Shown here in pieces: positions 16,705 through 25,524 of a DNA stretch of 64,000 bases (position 1 is its first letter; every line of letters begins with the position of its first letter). The stretch lies in NCBI GenBank assembly GCA_020638395.1, contig JACKIP010000002.1:150678-214677 (forward strand), written 5' to 3'. The notes under the pieces were generated by a model. It searched no databases, was not told where the DNA came from, and saw only the letters and a list, made by a program, of their open reading frames with translations. This DNA comes from Rhodospirillales bacterium. Its GTDB lineage: Bacteria > Pseudomonadota > Alphaproteobacteria > Micavibrionales > Micavibrionaceae. The translations under genes and the position numbers were made by a program.

Positions 16705-19503
16705 ATGGCCGCTGAAAAATTTGAACATAAGGATACCTCTAATGATCTGTTTCTGATTGACGGGTCGGGGTATATTTTCCGCGCCTATTTTGCCCTGCCG
16801 CAAAACCTGACAAACCCGGCGGGGCAGCCTGTGGGGGCGGTTTTGGGGTTTTGTAACATGCTTTACAAACTCCTGAATGATTTAAAAGCCGAAAATATCG
16901 CGGTTATTTTCGATGCCGCCCGCAAGAACTTCCGCTTCGATATTTATCCGGAGTATAAAGCGCATCGCCCGGATGCACCGGAAGATCTGATCCCGCAATT
17001 TCCATTATTCCGGAAAGCGGCAGAGGCTTTCGGATTGCCGGCCATAGAGCTGGAAGGCTATGAAGCAGACGATCTGATCGCCACCTATGCAAGGCAGGCT
17101 CAGGAAAAAGGAATGAATGTGACGATTGTCGGGTCTGACAAAGACCTGATGCAATTGGTCAATGACCGCGTGACCATGTTCGATCCGCTAAAACAAACCC
17201 TGATCGACGCGCAGGCCGTTCAGGAAAAATTCGGCGTGCCGCCGGAGCAAATGGTTGATTTACAGGCCTTGACCGGGGATTCCGTTGATAATGTCCCCGG
17301 CGTTCCGGGGATCGGCCCGAAAACCGCCGCCCAGCTTTTGGGGGAGTTCGGCTCTCTGGAAAATTTGCTGGATAATCTGGATAGCATCAAACAACCGAAA
17401 CGGCGGGACGTCCTGAAAGAAAATACAGAACAGGCACGGTTATCTAAACGGCTGGTGACACTGGCGCAGGATGCCGCCGTCCCGGTTTCTCTGGAACAAA
17501 TGAGCGCCCATGACCGCGATATGCCGCAATTACAGGCGTTTCTTGAGGAGCAGGGATTCCGCTCTTTACTGGCAAGACTTACCGGCAACACACCTGCACA
17601 GAATTCCAAAAGCCCGGAATCTGCGACAACTCTTGCCGTAACTCCCCTCAATCAGTCTCCTGTCTCTGAAAGCCGGTATGTTCTTGTACAGGAAGAAGCC
17701 GCCCTGAAAGCGCTGATTGCTGAAATTCAGGCCGTCGGCTCCTGCGTGATTGATACGGAAACCACGCACCTGACCCCGCGCTTTGCAAAGCTGGTGGGAT
17801 TGTCCCTGTCCTGCAAAGCGGGGGAGGCCTATTACATCCCGCTGGGGCATATCGCGCCGGAGGCTGATCTGCTGGGAGGGCCGCAGCAGGAGATCAGGCA
17901 ACTTGATCCGGAGGTCGCCCTGTCCCTCCTGAAACCGGTTCTGGAAGATCCTTCCATTCTAAAAACGGCGCATAATGCCAAATATGATCTGCAAATCCTG
18001 ATGAATCATGGACTCCGGGTTGCGCCGCTGGAAGATACCATGTTGATGTCTTATGTGCTCGACGGCTCTTTTCGCCGGCATAATATGGACGCTCTGTCGG
18101 AAGATTATCTGGGGCATACGCCAATTTCTTATGAAGAGGTCGCCGGCAAAGGGAAAAAATCCATCACCTTCGATCAGGTGCCCCTGGATAAAGCCTGTGC
18201 CTATGCCGCCGAAGATGCCGATGTCACTCTGCGCCTGCATCAGATTCTAAAACCAAGACTTGTACAGGAACACATGGTCAGCGTTTATGAAGATATCGAA
18301 CGCCCCCTGATTCCGGTTGTGGCAGCGATGGAATATGCCGGTATTAAGGTTGATCCCGTTTTGCTGAAGAAATTCTCGCAGGATTTCGGGCAGCAACTTC
18401 TGGAGCTGGAAAAAACCATTCACCGTCTGGCCGGACGCGATTTTAACGTCGCCTCCCCCAAGCAGCTTGGCAATATTTTATTCGAGGAAATGAGCTTGCC
18501 GGGTGGCAAAAAGACAAAAACCGGCGATTGGTCCACCGATGTGTCCACCCTTGAAAAACTGGCAGATAGCGGCATTGAAATTGTCAAAGAAGTGCTGGAA
18601 TACCGTCAACTCGCCAAATTAAAATCCACCTATACCGATGCCCTACAAGAGGCCATTCATCCCCAGACAAAACGTGTTCACACCTCTTTTTCCATGGTGG
18701 GAACATCGACCGGACGTCTGTCTTCCAGTGATCCGAATCTGCAAAACATCCCGATCCGCACCGAGCTAGGACGAACCATCCGCGAAACTTTTATTGCAGA
18801 GGAAGGCCATCTGTTACTTTCCGTGGATTATTCCCAGATTGAATTGCGGCTGGCGGCAGAGCTGGCGGGTATTTCCGCCCTGAAAACCGCGTTCCGGAAT
18901 AAAGAAGACATTCATGCCCTGACCGCGTCACAAGTCTTTAACATCCCGCTATCCGAGATGACCCCCGAAATTCGCCGCCGCGCCAAAGCGATTAATTTCG
19001 GCATTATCTACGGTATTTCCGGCTGGGGATTGGCGAAACAACTGGGAATTGAAGCCTCCGAAGCCAATGAATTTATTCGCGCCTATCTTGCGCGCTTTCC
19101 GGAATTACAAGACTTTATGGAACGCACCAAAGAAGAAGCCCGCAAAAACGGCTATGTTAAGACGTATTTTGGCCGGAAATGTTATACCCCCACAATCAAT
19201 GATAAAAATCCGATGAAACGGCAGGGAGCAGAGCGCGCCGCCATCAATGCGCCGCTGCAAGGCACCGCCGCAGATATCATCAAAAAAGCGATGATTAAAC
19301 TGGCCCGCGCTCAGGAGCGCGGCGAGCTGGGCAGTAGCCGCATGTTGCTGCAGGTTCATGACGAGCTGATTTTCGAAGTCCCGGCGGGCGAGGTTGAACA
19401 GCGTGCTGTACAGATCAAACAGATCATGGAACATGTCGTGTCCTTTGATGTCCCGCTGGAGGCCGAAGCCGGATGGGGGAAAAGCTGGGCCACCGCGCAT
19501 TAA
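16705..19503 (+). CDS. polA: DNA polymerase I
   Basis: Repair and Okazaki-fragment-processing polymerase of 932 residues, all three domains present. The 5'-nuclease domain starts FLIDGSGYIFRAYFALP near residue 16 and has the YEADDLIAT metal-binding block. The 3'-5' exonuclease domain keeps its acidic motif CVIDTETTHLTP near residue 346 and the TAHNAKYDLQIL block. The polymerase domain shows motif A LSVDYSQIELRLAAEL (about 705), the O-helix RRAKAINFGIIYGISGWGLA (about 755) and motif C LQVHDELIFEVP (about 885). Proofreading therefore looks intact. AGGGGC just before the ATG may act as ribosome binding site. Confidence 0.97.
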   Translation: MAAEKFEHKDTSNDLFLIDGSGYIFRAYFALPQNLTNPAGQPVGAVLGFCNMLYKLLNDLKAENIAVIFDAARKNFRFDIYPEYKAHRPDAPEDLIPQFPLFRKAAEAFGLPAIELEGYEADDLIATYARQAQEKGMNVTIVGSDKDLMQLVNDRVTMFDPLKQTLIDAQAVQEKFGVPPEQMVDLQALTGDSVDNVPGVPGIGPKTAAQLLGEFGSLENLLDNLDSIKQPKRRDVLKENTEQARLSKRLVTLAQDAAVPVSLEQMSAHDRDMPQLQAFLEEQGFRSLLARLTGNTPAQNSKSPESATTLAVTPLNQSPVSESRYVLVQEEAALKALIAEIQAVGSCVIDTETTHLTPRFAKLVGLSLSCKAGEAYYIPLGHIAPEADLLGGPQQEIRQLDPEVALSLLKPVLEDPSILKTAHNAKYDLQILMNHGLRVAPLEDTMLMSYVLDGSFRRHNMDALSEDYLGHTPISYEEVAGKGKKSITFDQVPLDKACAYAAEDADVTLRLHQILKPRLVQEHMVSVYEDIERPLIPVVAAMEYAGIKVDPVLLKKFSQDFGQQLLELEKTIHRLAGRDFNVASPKQLGNILFEEMSLPGGKKTKTGDWSTDVSTLEKLADSGIEIVKEVLEYRQLAKLKSTYTDALQEAIHPQTKRVHTSFSMVGTSTGRLSSSDPNLQNIPIRTELGRTIRETFIAEEGHLLLSVDYSQIELRLAAELAGISALKTAFRNKEDIHALTASQVFNIPLSEMTPEIRRRAKAINFGIIYGISGWGLAKQLGIEASEANEFIRAYLARFPELQDFMERTKEEARKNGYVKTYFGRKCYTPTINDKNPMKRQGAERAAINAPLQGTAADIIKKAMIKLARAQERGELGSSRMLLQVHDELIFEVPAGEVEQRAVQIKQIMEHVVSFDVPLEAEAGWGKSWATAH

Positions 19504-19551
19504 CCAGAATTCAGCTTGTGTCCCGAATAAATCCCCCGTACTCTTGAGAAC

Positions 19552-19905
19552 ATGTTCGCTGAATTCCTGAACTGGATCGACCTGATCTGGGTTCCGATTG
19601 CTTTTTTTGTCGTGGCAAAGCCGCACCGGTGGTATGCGGTCGCATTTATTCTCAGTTGCCTGATGGTGATGCGGATGCAGTACGAGCTGATCGCGGAATG
19701 GGGGTTTGGCACCGAAGGATTTCCCAATATGTTGCTTGATTCCCCGCCTTATTTGCGCGGTGTGGTGGTTTATAGCCTTGTCTTTGTTCTTTACCTCCTA
19801 CTCTCGCACTATTCCCGCAAGACAGCGCCCGTGATCTATATGGCGGCCTCGATTTCAATTTTCTTCGTGGCATTTGTGTTCAGCTTTATCATTATGAGCC
19901 TGTAG
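19552..19905 (+). CDS. Small integral membrane protein, function unknown
   Basis: A 117-residue protein with three or four hydrophobic segments: LIWVPIAFFVV, YAVAFILSCLMVM, VVVYSLVFVLYLLL and VIYMAASISIFFVAFVFSFII. It has no signal peptide distinct from the first helix and no recognisable catalytic motif. It lies 48 bases after polA on the same strand and 48 bases before the DUF2059 gene, so it may share the polA transcript. Not recognised as a named family. Confidence 0.65.
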   Translation: MFAEFLNWIDLIWVPIAFFVVAKPHRWYAVAFILSCLMVMRMQYELIAEWGFGTEGFPNMLLDSPPYLRGVVVYSLVFVLYLLLSHYSRKTAPVIYMAASISIFFVAFVFSFIIMSL

Positions 19906-19953
19906 ATTGTTTTGAAAGTTGCAAAGTCGGCGCGGGAGGGGTAGAACAAAGCT

Positions 19954-20412
19954 ATGATGATGCGATTAAATATGCGGCTTTTTCTGATGCTCCTGCTGAG
20001 CGGAGTTTTTCTGGTGATAGCAGGAACCGATGCGCAGGCCGAGCCCACCCCGGCGGAGCAACGCCTTGCCCTGTCAAAGGAACTGCACCGGATTAAGCCG
20101 GTGAAACCCCAGATCGACCGCGCCATAGACCGTATGGCCGCCCAGATTCCCGACCCGGCAGAACAAAAATCATTTGCCGCATCCATTCGCCGCGCCCTGA
20201 ATTATAAAGGCATCGAAGAAACCTCGATGAAAGCTATGGCCGATATTTTCACGCTGGAAGAATTGCAGGCGATGGTGGCTTATTATAGCAAGCCGGAAGC
20301 GATCTCCGCAGCGGAAAAAATGCCGGAATATCAAAAAGCGCTGGGGGAGGAAATGACGAAAATGCTTGACCGCGCTATGATGGAATTACGCACCGGACGG
20401 GCGGCGGATTAA
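19954..20412 (+). CDS. DUF2059-like secreted protein
   Basis: A 152-residue protein with a clear signal peptide (MRLFLMLLLSGVFLVIAG, cleavage likely after TDAQA near residue 30). The mature part is helical, with the DUF2059-type ending in which a substrate-free helical segment FTLEELQAMVAYYSKPEA is followed by MPEYQKALGEEM. The role of DUF2059 is unknown; a periplasmic location is inferred. It ends 1 base before maf, so the two are probably co-transcribed. Several in-frame ATGs at the start leave the first codon uncertain by up to 6 residues. Confidence 0.78.
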   Translation: MMMRLNMRLFLMLLLSGVFLVIAGTDAQAEPTPAEQRLALSKELHRIKPVKPQIDRAIDRMAAQIPDPAEQKSFAASIRRALNYKGIEETSMKAMADIFTLEELQAMVAYYSKPEAISAAEKMPEYQKALGEEMTKMLDRAMMELRTGRAAD

Positions 20413-20413
20413 C

Positions 20414-21037
20414 ATGACCCCCGTCGCAGATGCGCCCCGATCGTCCCGCCTGATTCTGGCCTCAGCCTCGCCGCGCCGTCTTGATCTTTTACGGCAGGTC
20501 GGCCTTGTGCCGGATGAGATCTGTCCGGCGGAGATTGACGAAACGCCGCTGAAAAATGAAAAGCCGCGGGCGCTGGTGGAGCGGCTTTCCTGTACAAAAG
20601 CCCGCAAAGTTTACGATCTGCGCCAGCCCACCGCGCCTACTGCACCCCCGGCTTTTATTCTGGCCGCAGATACAACGGTCGCCGTCGGACGGCGGATTTT
20701 GGAAAAGCCCGTGGACAGGGACGAGGCCCACAGGTTTCTGACGCTGTTATCCGGACGCCGGCACCGGGTCATCAGCGGACTGGCGCTCATCACACCGGAC
20801 GGACAGTGCCGCAGCCGCGTGACGGAAAGTGTTGTAACGGTAAAACGCCTGACCCCGCAGGAAATTGAATCCTACCTCGAAACTCAGGACTGGCAGGGCA
20901 AGGCCGGAGGATACGGAATACAAGGCCCTTTTGCCATGTACGTCAAAGACATTCAGGGCTCTTACAGCAACATCGTCGGCCTGTGTCTATATCAAACCAG
21001 ACAGCTTTTATCCGGTCACGGGTTTCAACCTCTATAA
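20414..21037 (+). CDS. maf: Maf family nucleoside triphosphate pyrophosphatase
   Basis: Hydrolyses non-canonical or specific nucleotides (dTTP/UTP or m7GTP type) to monophosphates. The 207-residue protein has the defining LASASPRRLDLLRQVG motif at 15-30, the catalytic base D86 in FILAADTTVAVG and a C-terminal GGYGIQGPFAMYV-related block (GKAGGYGIQG). A Gly-Tyr-Gly-Ile-Gln-Gly motif is the normal Maf C-terminal signature. It starts 2 bases after the DUF2059 gene. Which nucleotide it prefers cannot be told by eye. Confidence 0.93.
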   Translation: MTPVADAPRSSRLILASASPRRLDLLRQVGLVPDEICPAEIDETPLKNEKPRALVERLSCTKARKVYDLRQPTAPTAPPAFILAADTTVAVGRRILEKPVDRDEAHRFLTLLSGRRHRVISGLALITPDGQCRSRVTESVVTVKRLTPQEIESYLETQDWQGKAGGYGIQGPFAMYVKDIQGSYSNIVGLCLYQTRQLLSGHGFQPL

Positions 21038-21057
21038 AAAAGCGTAGAGACATTCTC

Positions 21058-21086
21058 CGGTTTTTGTCGCTTGCGTCGGACGGCGG
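21058..21086. repeat. 29-bp repeat, family C, copy 1
   Basis: The 29 bases starting CGGTTTTTGTCGCTTGCG and ending GTCGGACGGCGG are identical to 28594-28622. This copy sits between the convergent maf and EAL/GGDEF genes. Function unknown; it is not part of either reading frame. Confidence 0.7.
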
Positions 21087-21100
21087 CAGGGACTCCCTCC

Positions 21101-23230
21101 TCATCCGAATTCGGACAAAGACCCCTGATATTTTTTGATGAATGCCAGAAACTCGTTATAGGGAACGGGCTTTGAATAGCGGAATCCCTGCACTTCGTCG
21201 CAGCCTTCAAAGCGCAGAAAATCTTCATGCTCTTTGGTTTCCACGCCTTCTGCGATAACTTTCAGGTTCAGGGCCCGCCCCAGTGTGATAATCGTTTTTG
21301 TAATCGAGGCGTCATTGGCATCATTCAGCGCATTGCGAATGAAAGACTGGTCGATTTTCAGGCGGTCGATCGGGAACTGGCGCAGATAGGACAAAGACGA
21401 GTAGCCGGTTCCAAAATCGTCAATCGCAAGCTCAATTCCCAGAGCATGAAGTTCTTTCAGAGTCGTCACGGTATGTTCGATATCTTCCATGAACGCGCTT
21501 TCTGTCACTTCCAGTTCCAGTAAATGCGGCGGCAGACCGCTTTCTTTCAGAACCTGAGCGGTATAAGTGACCAGATCACTTTGCAGGAATTGTGCGCCGG
21601 AGACGTTAACCGCCACCCGAATGTCCTGCCCGGTCTGACGGACCCATTCCGCCGCCGTATGACAGGCTTTATGCAGAACCCACTCGCCAATCGGGACGAT
21701 CAGCCCGGATTGCTCGGCAATCGGGATAAAGACTCCGGGAGGAATAAAGCTGCCGCCTTCTTTGCTGTTATCCTGTTTAAACCAGCGAATCAGCGCTTCA
21801 GCACCGATAATGTGTCCACGCGCCAAATCGAATTGTGGCTGGAAAAACAGATCAAGATGATTGTTCTCAAGGGCATCCCGTAAATCGCGCAGCATCTGGA
21901 ATCTCTGCTGAACGACCCGGTCAAAATCTTCGCTATATTCTTTGATTGTGTCGCGGCCTTCTTCCTTGGCGCGGTTCAGCGCGATATCCGCATTTTTCAG
22001 GACCTGATCCGGATCAGTTCCGTTATCAGGATAGGTGGAGACTCCGATGGAGGCACGAAGCTGAAAATTCTCGTTGAACACTTTAAACGGTTCGGAGCGG
22101 ATGGTCCGCAAAACGCGCTCCCCCACATCCATTGCGGTATTCAAAGAGGTGGAGAGTGGCATCATCACCGCATATTCATCCTCGCCGGTTCTGGCAACGA
22201 TGGCAGTTTCCGGCAAAGCCTGCCGCAACCGTTTGCCAACGGCCCGCAGTAACGCATCCCCAACATTATGGCCCATTGAATCGTTTACGTCCTTGAAATG
22301 ATCGAGGTCAATCGTAACAATCGCCGCCCGTTTTATTTCATTTTCAGGGTCTCCCTCGCTTCGTGTAAATTCCGAAAGTTTCTGGATAAACAGAGTCCGG
22401 TTCGGAAGCTGGGTCAGCTGGTCAAAATACGCCAGATTATGAATCTGATCCTGCGCGGCCAGCTTAATCTTTTTAATATTGGCAGCATTTTCTTTAATAA
22501 GATTATGCGCAATATCAATAGATTGCGTCATCTCATCCTTTGATTTGAAAGGCGGATCAATCAATTGCGGATTTTCAGGATTTTTCACGGCAGAAAGCAG
22601 GCTCTGTCGCAAAAACAGGATTGGCTCCAGCAGCCAGCGGCTGAGGGCCAGCATCAGGACCGAGGTCACAAACCCCGCCATCAGGAAGAAAATAATCAGA
22701 TTCTGGCGGGCATATTCCGTTTTTTCCCGCAATACATTATCGGATGCCACGCGAAGCACCATCACGAAGGGTCGGGCATTTAGTTCATAGGGACGCAGGG
22801 TAAATTCATAAAAAGAACCGTCCGCACTCCAGTAAGTTTTGGTAATGTCCTCGGCCTTCATGATTTGAATAATCGGCAGGTCGCCATAATGCCCCAACAA
22901 AAAATAATCATTGCTATAGACGCTCAGACCGGTAATTTTTGTACTTGCGGCAATTTGCGTCCATTCATCCACGCTGACTGGATTATCCAGAACAGTTGCG
23001 GATTCATGGCCGGGAATCGCCTGCATCACGGCTGCTTTGGCTTCCTGTTTCAGACGATCCAGAATTTTCTGTTCATGGTCGGTGATGGTCAGACCAAAAA
23101 TCGCAACCTGCACCGTCAAAATCGTCGCAAAGACTGCCAGAGTAATCCGCCAGCTGATCGGACTCCGCCAGATCTTTGCCGGAGAGGAGGAGAACAGCAT
23201 ATGAAGGAGGGAAGATTTTCCTTTAGACAT
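21101..23230 (-). CDS. Membrane-bound GGDEF-EAL protein, probable c-di-GMP phosphodiesterase
   Basis: About 709 residues. Two membrane helices (ISWRITLAVFATILTVQVAIF near residue 26 and IIFFLMAGFVTSVLMLAL near 182) bracket a periplasmic sensor of about 130 residues. A HAMP-like linker, a GGDEF domain and an EAL domain follow. The GGDEF signature is degenerate, RTGEDEY in place of RxGGDEF, so cyclase activity is doubtful. The EAL domain keeps GAEALIRW, the N-x-S block VAVNVSGAQF, DDFGTGYSSLSYL and IAEGVETKE, so c-di-GMP hydrolysis is likely. The ATG at 23230 is preferred over a TTG at 23281. The downstream gene maf is convergent. The regulated process is unknown. Confidence 0.9.
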   Translation of the reverse strand: MSKGKSSLLHMLFSSSPAKIWRSPISWRITLAVFATILTVQVAIFGLTITDHEQKILDRLKQEAKAAVMQAIPGHESATVLDNPVSVDEWTQIAASTKITGLSVYSNDYFLLGHYGDLPIIQIMKAEDITKTYWSADGSFYEFTLRPYELNARPFVMVLRVASDNVLREKTEYARQNLIIFFLMAGFVTSVLMLALSRWLLEPILFLRQSLLSAVKNPENPQLIDPPFKSKDEMTQSIDIAHNLIKENAANIKKIKLAAQDQIHNLAYFDQLTQLPNRTLFIQKLSEFTRSEGDPENEIKRAAIVTIDLDHFKDVNDSMGHNVGDALLRAVGKRLRQALPETAIVARTGEDEYAVMMPLSTSLNTAMDVGERVLRTIRSEPFKVFNENFQLRASIGVSTYPDNGTDPDQVLKNADIALNRAKEEGRDTIKEYSEDFDRVVQQRFQMLRDLRDALENNHLDLFFQPQFDLARGHIIGAEALIRWFKQDNSKEGGSFIPPGVFIPIAEQSGLIVPIGEWVLHKACHTAAEWVRQTGQDIRVAVNVSGAQFLQSDLVTYTAQVLKESGLPPHLLELEVTESAFMEDIEHTVTTLKELHALGIELAIDDFGTGYSSLSYLRQFPIDRLKIDQSFIRNALNDANDASITKTIITLGRALNLKVIAEGVETKEHEDFLRFEGCDEVQGFRYSKPVPYNEFLAFIKKYQGSLSEFG

Positions 23231-23480
23231 TGAATCCACGGCTGATGTACCTGTTATTTTATTTTGTTTTGACGCGAGCAAAGCAGGGCCCTTAATGATA
23301 GATCTTCTATATTTCGTTTATTTTGCCGTTTTTTATCCATTTCCACAATGTTCTATATCCGACGTATCCTGGCATTTTAGAAAAAATATCCTAAAATTTT
23401 ATTTATTTTCCAAAGATTCTGCGCTTTTTCTTTTTTTGAGCAGGCACAAAAAACCTATGTAATAGGTCCAGACCCTAACA

Positions 23481-25043
23481 CTATGGCAGAAGGCTGCGAA
23501 TCACGCTGTAAATCTGCGGTGCGGTTTGAGGATTTTCCCGGAAAGCGATTTCTGAAAAGAGCAGAAACAGAAGACCGGCAATCGCAGGTCCCCACAGCCC
23601 TTGCCGTCCCAACTTCGGTAATTTGAGATGATGGCGGGCGGTCTCTCCCAGCGCATCAATCAGGGCTTGCCGGCTCATGAGTTGTGCCCCCAGATATGGG
23701 AGAAACACAACACATCCCAGACAAATCAAATCAAACAAAAGGCGTAAAGGTTGCGGTGTTCCGGTCCCGCCACTCGCCATCCCGAATATGTACAGGAGGG
23801 TGAAAATAAAGGCCGGAATCAGACCAAGCCCCAATCCATAAATCTGCGGACGGATCATCAGACGATCGAGCGCACCGCGTGCAGCCTTAATCAGACTGTT
23901 AATAAACTGCGGTTCCAGAGCGATACTGTAATCGTGACGCAGTTTTTTCTCTGTTTTAGCAGCCCCGGCCTGTAACACCCCCATAACTGCGTCATGAGTC
24001 AGCCGGGTCTGATAGGTGGCGGCACGAATTTTACGGGCAATATGTCCCTGCCCCATCGCCGCTTCGCGCAACAGGTTTAACGGCCCAAGAATATAACGCT
24101 CCAGAAAGGGCGGCACGTCCAGCAGGGCGGTTTTGTTCCCGAACACCAGAGCAGAGACGGTTTCCTCTCCAATCCGCACCTGCAAATCGCCGAGCGGCAG
24201 CCGCGTATCGTAATGCAGGGTGAGAACGGCGCCGGAGGGATTCTTCTTTTTGACGTCAATATCGTCGGAAATCTCAACCTGTGCGTGTCCGCGGGTTATC
24301 AGCTTTTCTTTCAGTCGCTCAATAATAGGGCGGGCAATCTCCGGAATCTGATGCATCTGGCAGGAAAAGGCCGAATCCACCGAGAGTTTGATCTGGGTCA
24401 GATAATTCAGGTTCCCCAATCCTTTGCATTTTGAACAATCCCGTTTGCCTTTGTTCTGGCACTTCACACAGGAAATATCTCCCTTGCCCCGGCATTGAGT
24501 GCAGGCCGCCGGACCGGATTTTTGTCCATGACAAGTGGGGCACCGTACCCAGCCTTTGCCGTGGCACTCAACACATTCGATAGTTTTATGTCCCCGGCAG
24601 GTCTGGCAAGGTTCTTCCCGGACATAATGGAGGGGCTCCACCGGCAATCCCATCCGCTGCCGATCCCAGAAAAATCCGCGGTCTTCCCGCTTTAGAATTT
24701 GCGCCTTCAACGCATCCAGAGTAGCCGGCTGGGCAGTGACCTGATCCAGATCTTTACTGCTGAGCACTTTAAGATCTGCCTCGGTTTTGACTTTCTGTAC
24801 AGATCCCGGCAGGCTGGTAATCAGCTTTTCTCCCTGCTCTGTATGCAAATGAAACTCGTTTTCTGCTTCAAAAAGCACTTCAATCTCTTCGTAAGAGAGC
24901 AGCTCAACATCTTCCAACGGATGAAAGCCGTTGCCGCGGACCACATCCCGGATTTTCTGCACGGCCGTCTCCGCACGATCCACAAAGTCAGTGGCAAGAG
25001 TAAAGTCCTCTGGAGAGGCAGGAGCGGGCGTTTTCTGAGTCAT
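23481..25043 (-). CDS. Cysteine-rich DnaJ-type zinc-finger membrane protein, function unknown
   Basis: A 520-residue protein with no J-domain. Residues about 145-205 hold six CxxC pairs (CQTC, CVEC, CPTC, CTQC, CVKC, CSKC), several in CxxCxGKG form as in the DnaJ zinc-binding domain, which normally has four. A mixed alpha/beta middle region follows. Near the C-terminus are three likely membrane helices (LGLGLIPAFIFTLLYIFGM, LLFDLICLGCVVFLPYLGA, WGPAIAGLLFLLFSEIAF). A role in protein folding or thiol chemistry at the membrane is only a guess. It stands alone on its strand, 200 bases from its neighbour on one side. Confidence 0.75.
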   Translation of the reverse strand: MTQKTPAPASPEDFTLATDFVDRAETAVQKIRDVVRGNGFHPLEDVELLSYEEIEVLFEAENEFHLHTEQGEKLITSLPGSVQKVKTEADLKVLSSKDLDQVTAQPATLDALKAQILKREDRGFFWDRQRMGLPVEPLHYVREEPCQTCRGHKTIECVECHGKGWVRCPTCHGQKSGPAACTQCRGKGDISCVKCQNKGKRDCSKCKGLGNLNYLTQIKLSVDSAFSCQMHQIPEIARPIIERLKEKLITRGHAQVEISDDIDVKKKNPSGAVLTLHYDTRLPLGDLQVRIGEETVSALVFGNKTALLDVPPFLERYILGPLNLLREAAMGQGHIARKIRAATYQTRLTHDAVMGVLQAGAAKTEKKLRHDYSIALEPQFINSLIKAARGALDRLMIRPQIYGLGLGLIPAFIFTLLYIFGMASGGTGTPQPLRLLFDLICLGCVVFLPYLGAQLMSRQALIDALGETARHHLKLPKLGRQGLWGPAIAGLLFLLFSEIAFRENPQTAPQIYSVIRSLLP

Positions 25044-25204
25044 CGTCCTAATAATAGAATATTTTGCGTTATCCCGAAAGTTTTTGTTTTCTTAAGTCAT
25101 CTGCTTTACGCCCTGTGCTTTCTATGCTTTGTATTCGGCATAAAATCACTTTGCGCTTTTTCGAGCGGCAAGCTATGAATACTATAGCAACAAAGGATTT
25201 AAAA

Positions 25205-25483
25205 ATGAAATTTACCGTAAATGTCGAAGCCACTCCGGAAGAAGCCCGCGAGTTTGTTGGCCTGCCGGATGTGAAAAAAATGCAGGACCGCTTCATGGAT
25301 GAGATGGAAGCGCGCATGGCTGAGACAATCAAGGATCTGGACCCCGAAACCTTCACTAAAACCTGGATGCCAATGATGGTGCAGGGCTGGAGCGATATCC
25401 AGAAAACGTTCTGGGGACAAATGGGACTGGGAATGCCGATGGGAATGGGCGGATCGTCTTCCTCGGATGAGAAAAAGAAGTAA
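25205..25483 (+). CDS. DUF6489-like small protein
   Basis: A 92-residue protein starting MKFTVNVEATPEEAREFVGL, preceded by AAAGGA 8 bases before the ATG. Open frame continues upstream to 25064, but the extra residues look non-coding. The MKFTVNVEATPEEAREFVGLPDV-type N-terminus (first 20 residues given above) and a Gly/Met/Ser-rich tail (GMPMGMGGSSSSDEKKK) match DUF6489, found in alphaproteobacteria. Function unknown; the tail resembles granule-associated phasin-like proteins only superficially. Confidence 0.8.
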   Translation: MKFTVNVEATPEEAREFVGLPDVKKMQDRFMDEMEARMAETIKDLDPETFTKTWMPMMVQGWSDIQKTFWGQMGLGMPMGMGGSSSSDEKKK

Positions 25484-25524
25484 CACACTCCCAGACTTTT
25501 GCCGAAAAATTATGTGGGGGGGCT

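Noticed and set aside
23231..23480. Possible gene or RNA in the AT-rich gap upstream of the EAL gene
   Set aside because: No open frame or clear hairpin; treated as promoter region of the leftward EAL/GGDEF gene.
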